This document shows positions 57,824 through 64,000 of a stretch of 64,000 nucleotides of DNA, piece by piece. Within the stretch, counting starts at the first letter, position 1, and every line of letters begins with the position of its first letter. The position numbers were made by a program, and so were the translations under genes. Origin of the DNA: Monocercomonoides exilis (taxonomy: Eukaryota; Preaxostyla; Oxymonadida; Polymastigidae); the NCBI GenBank assembly GCA_001643675.2, contig LSRY02000015.1, positions 1,504,001 through 1,568,000 on the forward strand. The letters are read 5' to 3'. Below the pieces are notes generated by a model. It saw only the letters and a list, made by a program, of their open reading frames with translations. It did no database searches and was not told the origin of the DNA.

Positions 57824-60800
57824 ATGCTTATTATCAGTAGTGTCATGGCGATAATCGCTTTACTTTCATCCTTTCAAGCTGAATCGCACTTTAATGAAAG
57901 AAATATTTGCGATAGACCAGTTATAGCTGATAAAGAAAAGAAATGCACTTCAGAATTGTTAAATACTCAAAGACGAGAGGCAGTCAAAGAAGCATTTTTG
58001 CATAGTTGGAGAGGTTATGAGAAATTTGCATGGGGAGCAGATGAATTAAAGCCTATCTCAAAAAAAGAAAATAACTGGCTTGGAGGTTTATTCATTTATT
58101 GTTGAATATTTTTAACTGTGGGAACAAATACTTAACGCAATGATAGGAATGGGTACAACTATAATTGATTCGCTTTCAACTTTGTGGATCATGGGTTTTC
58201 GCTCAGAATATGAAAAGGCTAGGAAATGGGTACAAGATAATTTTAATATGGAATCTGGAAAATGTATCTCTTTATTTGAAGCAACAATTCGCATTCTTGG
58301 CGGGTTGCTAAGTATATACGACCTCACTGGAGATGAACTTTATTTGGACAAAGCCGAGATGGTCGGAAATATTTTAATCAAATCGTTTGTAAAAACAAAT
58401 GCAGGAATTCCAAATTCTTTGGTGTGCTTTCCAAAGCAGACTCATGATTTAACTTCTGATGTTGAAATATTAGAGTCAACTTTGAATACTTCAAAAAAAA
58501 ATACGAATGAAAAAACAATAGAACGTGTTGATTCAACTTCGGAAGATCTTTCAAATTTTGTATCTGCAAATATTAACAATATTGAAGGAAGAGAGAAAAA
58601 TGAGCCAACAAACAATCCTTTGATTCCGCCAGGATCAACGCCAATTGCAGATTTTTCATTGCTTCTGGAGTTTGCAGCACTTTCTGATCGGCTTCGTTTG
58701 CGCTCTTTAAAGCAGAGAGCTCAGGTGGCTTTTTATCGACTGAATAATTCTGCAAATAATAATGAGTACAGACAGAATGACAAAATGCAGCAGCTTCAGC
58801 GAAACGGAATGAATCAAAGGCACAAGGAAAAAGGAACAACATTTCCTGTTCATCTGTTTGAAGACTTGCCTTTCAAAGCTATTTACTCCGTTCTTCCGAA
58901 ACAAAACACCTCAAAATTGCATCCTTTTCAAAAGGCATTGATTGCACCTCATGAAATTCCATCAACGTATCATCCTGTGCTTAATGTTGAAGCCCCACCT
59001 CATCAAAAGTTAATTACTGCTTTTGCAGACATTAACACAACAACTTTATCACCATATTACGAAACAACGGGGGCATATGGAGATTCATTCTTTGAATATC
59101 TCTTGAAGGATGCACTGTATTTTGAGTATCCAGAGCAAGAGCCTCGAAAAGAAGGAAAGCATGAAAAATTAAGCACGACATCGCAAAGGAAGAAAAATCG
59201 AAAGCAAAGCCAAGCGAAGGAACCACATGAAAAGAGGGATTCATTTTCCTCTCCCTCGTTGCTCTCTTCGTGGCCAACAAGCATGGAGTGTGATGATTGT
59301 TTGAAAGTCTTTCCACTACTGAGGCGGAAAGACGTTGAGCTGTCAAATGCTCGCTCTGGTTATTTGATGCACCATTGGATCTCATCTACTTCTGCATTTT
59401 TACGGAACGCTGCATATTCTCGGAGATATTACTCAAAGCAAATATTAAAGTTTTTTGGGTTCAGTCCATCGGAGAATTCATCATTATCATCTGCTTCTGG
59501 TGATGAAAATTATTCAAACAGCGAATTGAAAGACGAAAGTGAAAAGGCTGACAGTGGAGGTTCAATGAATTCGAATTTAAATGAAACAAATGATCAACAG
59601 ATAGAAAAAAGTCTTCCTCTATCGCAAGTCAATGAGAATAAAGAAGCAGCGAAGAATTCGAGCCAAGAAGGGAGCGAATATAGCTCGAAGCAAAGCGTGC
59701 AGAAGGATGAAGCTTTTAGAAATAACATCAGCAGCCTCGCTTTCTTATATTTGCCCACTCCGCTGCAAAGCAACGAAACCCAGCATTTGGGGTGCTTTTA
59801 TCCAGGAAATATTAAACTTGGAGCTTCGCTTCTGAAGCAGTGGAGCGGACAACGCTCTTCTTTAAGTTCACCAAGTGGTGCTAGTTCTGCAGATTCTTCT
59901 GGAGAAATTCATGCATTTGAGGGGAAACTTGTTTGGCCTGACTCAAAAAATCTTTCTTCTTCCATTTCGTCTGATGTCCGCTTGTCTGCACCGTCTTCTT
60001 TGATTGATTCTGTGGCTGCACAAGCGTATGGATCTTCTTTTGATAAGATGTCAGAAAATCTGCTTGACAGTTGTTTGGCATTTACTCGATTCTCACCATC
60101 TCGCCTTCCTTCGGAAGTGCTTCAGTTGCATTATTCCCCATTTCAGTTAAGATGCACATTAAGAAGAAAGGATGCTGATTTTAAAAAACGGTTTAATGCA
60201 AAAGAATGGCTTGAGAGGCTTACCGGGGAAAAATTGCAAAATGAAATAGAGAAAACGGAAAGGGAAATGAGAATAGATTCAAAGACTGCAAAGAGGGTTG
60301 ATAGAATTCCGAGGCACGATGTTTCAGAATGTTCTGATCCTGATTTATGGCCGTCTTTGAGTGATTATATGAATGTCAATACGACAAAAGTGAGAAAGAC
60401 TCTCAATGGTTATGTGGAAATGGATCATCGGGCATTGCTTGACCATATGAAGAAGAGTAACATTAATTTTGATATGGACCAAGAAGACAGTCGGATTACT
60501 GAAGATGTACCCTTGAATCCAACTCTTCAAAATTCGATTCACAAGATTTTTTCTGCAATTTACAAAAATTCTATTGAAGATTTGAAAAAAACAAAGCTGC
60601 ACTTAATTTTTTGGATAGCTTTGTTATCTGTTTGTGTGATTATTGCCTTCAAGTTTCGTAATATCTTATGGAGAATTGTTATAGGATATTTATGTGTCAT
60701 AATTATAATGCTATTTTCATTTATTGGATTTTCATTTGGATTGAAATTCAAGAATCGACTGTTGCCATTTGCTCGAAAGATTTTGAAAATTGTTATCATT

Positions 60801-61976
60801 GGAATAGCAGCGATGTCGCGTCATTATCGTTTTGCTTCTTCACACCATCTATACAATCAATCCAATGATGGGAATAACATCAGAGCGCCTGAATCTGCTT
60901 CCATGAACAATAACTCCACTTTTTCTGTTGCAGAGGTTTCGACAAATCAATTGAATACAACTTTACCTCAAATGGATGAAGATGACGATGGAAACACCGA
61001 AGACGATGAAGGCGATGATGATGATTACGATAAAAGCAACGCTGAGCCTCTTTCGGAAGAAGATTTGGCTCAAATGTACACAAATGAAACTCAAACAAAT
61101 ACCAAACCAAAAGAGAGCGATACACCAAATATTCAAGATCTTCCTTTTAAATTGGAGGGTGATTATTTTGACGTTGATTATATTACTTGGCTGACTGAGT
61201 ATCGAATGGGCCTTCATCCTTTCACGTATCCTCCCTTTCGAATTCCTGTCAGCGAGGGATACAACATTCTACGTCCTGAAATAGCAGAGAGTCTCTTCTA
61301 CTTCTATCGTACGTCTGATAGCGAAGAAGAGCGGGAAGAGCTGCAGAAAGAAGGCTGGTCGCTGTTTATGTCTTTTGTAAGTGAATGTGAAGTTGAAGCT
61401 GGATATGCTTCTGTTGCTGCGGTTTGGGAAGATGATCAATGCCCATCTTTGGATACTATTCGAAGGAGATTACAAAGTCACTTCTCTGAAGAAGATAATT
61501 TAAAGAGTAGCAATGGCTCAACGTCTGCGCAAAGTGGAACTTCCGAAGCGGCAGTTGAGCAGGCAAATAACAATTCAATAAATAAGACAAAAGAAAAGGA
61601 ATTACAAGAGCAAGATCGGGTATTAGGTGGTACAGATAAAAAAGAAGATTCAGACACAACGAAAGATGTTAATTACAGTGAAGATGATATTGTGGCGAAA
61701 TTGCATTCATATATTGAAAAAATCAATAAAAGAGAAAAAAGCATCAGCAAGTATCGAAGAAAATACTGCCCGCATATTCCTGAAGTGCACCATTCATGTC
61801 ATACGTATGTTGATGTGATGCCCTCTTATTGGCTGAGTGAGACGTTAAAGTATTTGTATTTGTTGTTTTCGCCTGTGGATGAAGAAGTGCCATTGGACTG
61901 TTGGGTATTCAACACTGAAGCACAGCCATTTTTGAAGAGACGATGCCTTTTAAAGAATCGAAACCGCATACGTTGA
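57824..61976 (+). CDS. GH47 class I alpha-1,2-mannosidase with large insertions and a membrane hairpin
   Basis: Two exons, 57824-58085 and 58147-61976, join across a 61 bp intron (donor GTTTAT, acceptor TGATAG) in phase to 1,363 residues. The ATG at 57824 begins a signal or anchor (MLIISSVMAIIALLSS). GH47 landmarks occur in order: WGADELKP, GMGTTIIDSLSTLWIMGF, FEATIRILGG near 132 (acidic residue kept), GAYGDSFFEYLLK near 396, FYPGNIKLGASLL near 636, RPEIAESLF near 1128 (catalytic Glu kept), and the final WVFNTEAQPF with the Ca2+-binding Thr. The enzyme trims alpha-1,2-mannose from N-glycans in the ER or Golgi lumen. It is more than twice the usual length of about 500-650 residues. Insertions split the barrel, and one (about 740-1110) holds two hydrophobic helices (about 905-922 and 930-955), unexpected inside a luminal domain. 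An EDEM-type role is less likely from the motifs. Confidence 0.92.
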
Positions 61977-62323
61977 ACGAGAAATTGTTAAAAGTGAAAA
62001 TCGGATGAAACGTGATAAACGCTATTGTTTTGATATAAACCTGCTATCCAAATCGGAAAAAAGGCAAGTCTTTAATTAGCCTTGATTCGAAGATTTAGAG
62101 AACATACTTTGGATGCTTTTCAGAAGGTAATTAGCTTCGAAATTTAAAAATTGTTCGTGTCTATTATCTGTGCAATTAGAAGTTATCAAGCTTAAACAAA
62201 AATAATCGAACATCAATTTAAAAAATATCAAAAAGCATTTTTCATATTATTATTTGCACAGAATAGCAATTTTTGGAACGAATTTTGATAGAACTTTTCA
62301 ATTAGAATTTCATCTAGGAAATT

Positions 62324-62370
<47 letters not shown>

Positions 62371-62596
62371 AAAAGTGACTTTTGTTTAATTATCAAATAA
62401 AATAACAATCTCATATTTTTATCAAATTTCTGTTCACATTCACCAAATTTAACTGTCATGAAAACAAAATCTTGACTATGTTAATATTTTCGTTAAGTGA
62501 AGTTTCGAAAGAAAGGACAACTATTTGATAAAAATATGTTATTATTATTCTATTTGAAAATCAAACTCAAAGAAGTTTACAAAAAAAAATTAGACA
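61977..62596. other. 3' flank of the mannosidase gene
   Basis: AT-rich DNA after the TGA at 61974-61976. No coding frame is visible. It contains the long T run annotated separately. Confidence 0.4.
62325..62369. repeat. 45-nt T homopolymer
   Basis: 45 consecutive T residues on the plus strand. Like the A run at 17626-17671 it lies downstream of a plus-strand gene. Its exact length is doubtful because such runs are hard to sequence. Confidence 0.9.
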
Positions 62597-63785
62597 AATC
62601 ATAATTTTTTTCGAGGTGTTGATTATAACAAAAATTCAATGTCATTTGCAAAATCATTCACATTTGAATATCAAATGTTTATCAATCGTTTCAAAAGCTA
62701 AAAGTTGATGATAAAGTTAAGAAGAGATATTCTCAAATTGGAATAAGAGCTTGTTATGTGTTTGTAAATAATAATTCATGACGAAAATATCAAGCGGAAT
62801 TCTTCGTTCAAAAAAATGTGACTTCGAAAATAATCATTCATATTGTGAAGAATTTGTTTCCGGAATTGTGAAATTTGGTCAGTTGAAATAAAAATTAAAT
62901 AAAAATACATAAAATATGTGATGATTGTTGAATACATATGGGTGATTATTTTTGAAATCATATTTTTTTTCGGGGTGTTGATTTATCAAAGATTGTAAGT
63001 TTATTGAAAGAAAATATTAATTCAAAAGAGAAAAAGCATGATAATAGTTATTTTAAACAAATAGTTTTTCCGAATCAAAGATTAAAATGCATTCTACAAG
63101 CCTTTTCACTTTTCAATTTTTAATATTGATATTCAAGAAAAATTTTAGCACCGAAAATTTAGTGTGAAACAATATGTTTTCAAAAATAATCACCCATATT
63201 TTTTTATTCAAAGATTTCGGTTTGAGAATTCATTTTGAATATTGATAAATAAACACTGAAAAGTCTCACTTTTGACAAAAACTTATTTTTTGATGGACAT
63301 AATCCTTTTCATCGATATTTTTAAAATAATCATAATTTTTTTTCTTTTGAGTGAATAATTCCTTTCCAAATATATTTTCCTTTTGAAAAATGTTGGAAAA
63401 TATGAACTTTCAAGCTTTTTTTGCCCAATGCACAAAAAAATTGCTTCACTCATAACTTTATTTCACTTTCTCAGATTTCAAAACAAATTTGATTTTCATG
63501 TACGAAAACACACATCATTGAAATCGAAGCATAAATCATTGTGTCATTTCACGAATTACAAAAAATAAACCTATCTTTATCATATTTTTTGATCACAAAA
63601 AGACAATAAAAAGTGCATAATTTTTTAATGAACGAGCTTGATGTTTCAAATTTTCCCCCAAATCAACACTCCGATAAAAGTTATGATATCTTAAATAATC
63701 ACCCATGTGCATTTTTATATAAAAAATAAAACAAAACGAACTTTTCAAAAAATAATGAATACATGTGAGTGATTATTGTTGACAT
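62597..63785. repeat. dispersed direct and inverted copies of a 30-55 bp sequence
   Basis: One copy (62931-62987) reads acatatGGGTGATTATT, then an A/T spacer, then CGGGGTGTTGATTTA. An inverted, diverged copy lies at about 63652-63708. The right half alone also occurs at about 62597-62629 in direct orientation. The left half alone occurs at about 62827-62846 and 63182-63198 (inverted) and 63757-63785 (direct). The DNA between has no useful frame. This resembles a decayed foldback element or nested short repeats. Confidence 0.7.
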
Positions 63786-64000
63786 TCTTAAAATTCTTTC
63801 GAAAGATTTGAATTTGAAATTGTTGAAAAAATTCAAGTTGTTCAAAATTCTGAAGAAGAAACAGCATTGATCACTTTTGATTGCTTTTCTTCTTATTATA
63901 TGCTTGTTTATTTCAAAACTTTCAATGTTTTGAATGCGTCACTTCAAACTCATCTTGAAGCTACAAAAAGCTGAACAACAATTCGCATTTTTGATGCAAT
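63786..64000. other. AT-rich end of window
   Basis: AT-rich sequence without a recognisable gene or RNA up to the end of the window. Confidence 0.4.

Overview
The window is nuclear DNA from a protist, most likely an oxymonad flagellate of the Preaxostyla (Monocercomonoides-like). This is inferred from four things: AT-rich DNA with closely packed protein genes, use of all three standard stop codons, many short introns (43-201 bp) with loose 5' splice sites, and recognisable eukaryotic proteins stretched by very long low-complexity insertions. The standard code argues against relatives that read TAA/TAG as glutamine. I saw no tRNA, rRNA, CRISPR array or transposase gene.

Layout, left to right: the 3' end of an unrecognised gene (+, 1-1191); an unresolved multi-exon Ser-rich region (-, about 1936-3518); a giant beta-helix membrane protein with a pseudokinase-like tail (+, 4469-12562); a Ser-rich protein (-, to about 15306); katanin p60 (+, 15713-17469); a short SNW1/Prp45 splicing factor (-, 17903-19204); a VPS37-like ESCRT-I protein (+, 19274-20350); a 4,037-residue SAC9-like phosphoinositide phosphatase (-, 20726-32993); an unrecognised helical-repeat-like protein (-, 33763-35749); a second beta-helix/pseudokinase paralogue (-, 36867-45927); a 3.2 kb gene-poor stretch with a foldback repeat; a CNNM/DUF21-CBS membrane protein (-, 49167-52780); a coiled-coil protein (+, 52936-56784); a GH47 alpha-mannosidase with an inserted membrane hairpin (+, 57824-61976); and a repeat-rich AT tail to 64000.

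There are no operons. Genes are often convergent or divergent with very short spacers (69 bp between SNW1 and VPS37, 155 bp between CNNM and the coiled-coil gene). Several products belong to the endomembrane and cytoskeletal systems (ESCRT-I, phosphoinositide phosphatase, ER mannosidase, katanin), but nothing shows that they act together.

The most unusual content is the pair of inverted beta-helix paralogues. Each has a secretory signal, tandem modules of about 350-400 residues headed by a Cys-Gly...Cys signature, one membrane helix, and a nearly identical cytoplasmic tail that looks kinase-derived but lacks the catalytic motifs. They have the architecture of a surface receptor or adhesin family. 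Other oddities are the membrane hairpin inside the GH47 domain, the zinc finger in the giant SAC protein, and two inverted-repeat structures at about 46.2-47.1 kb and 62.6-63.8 kb.
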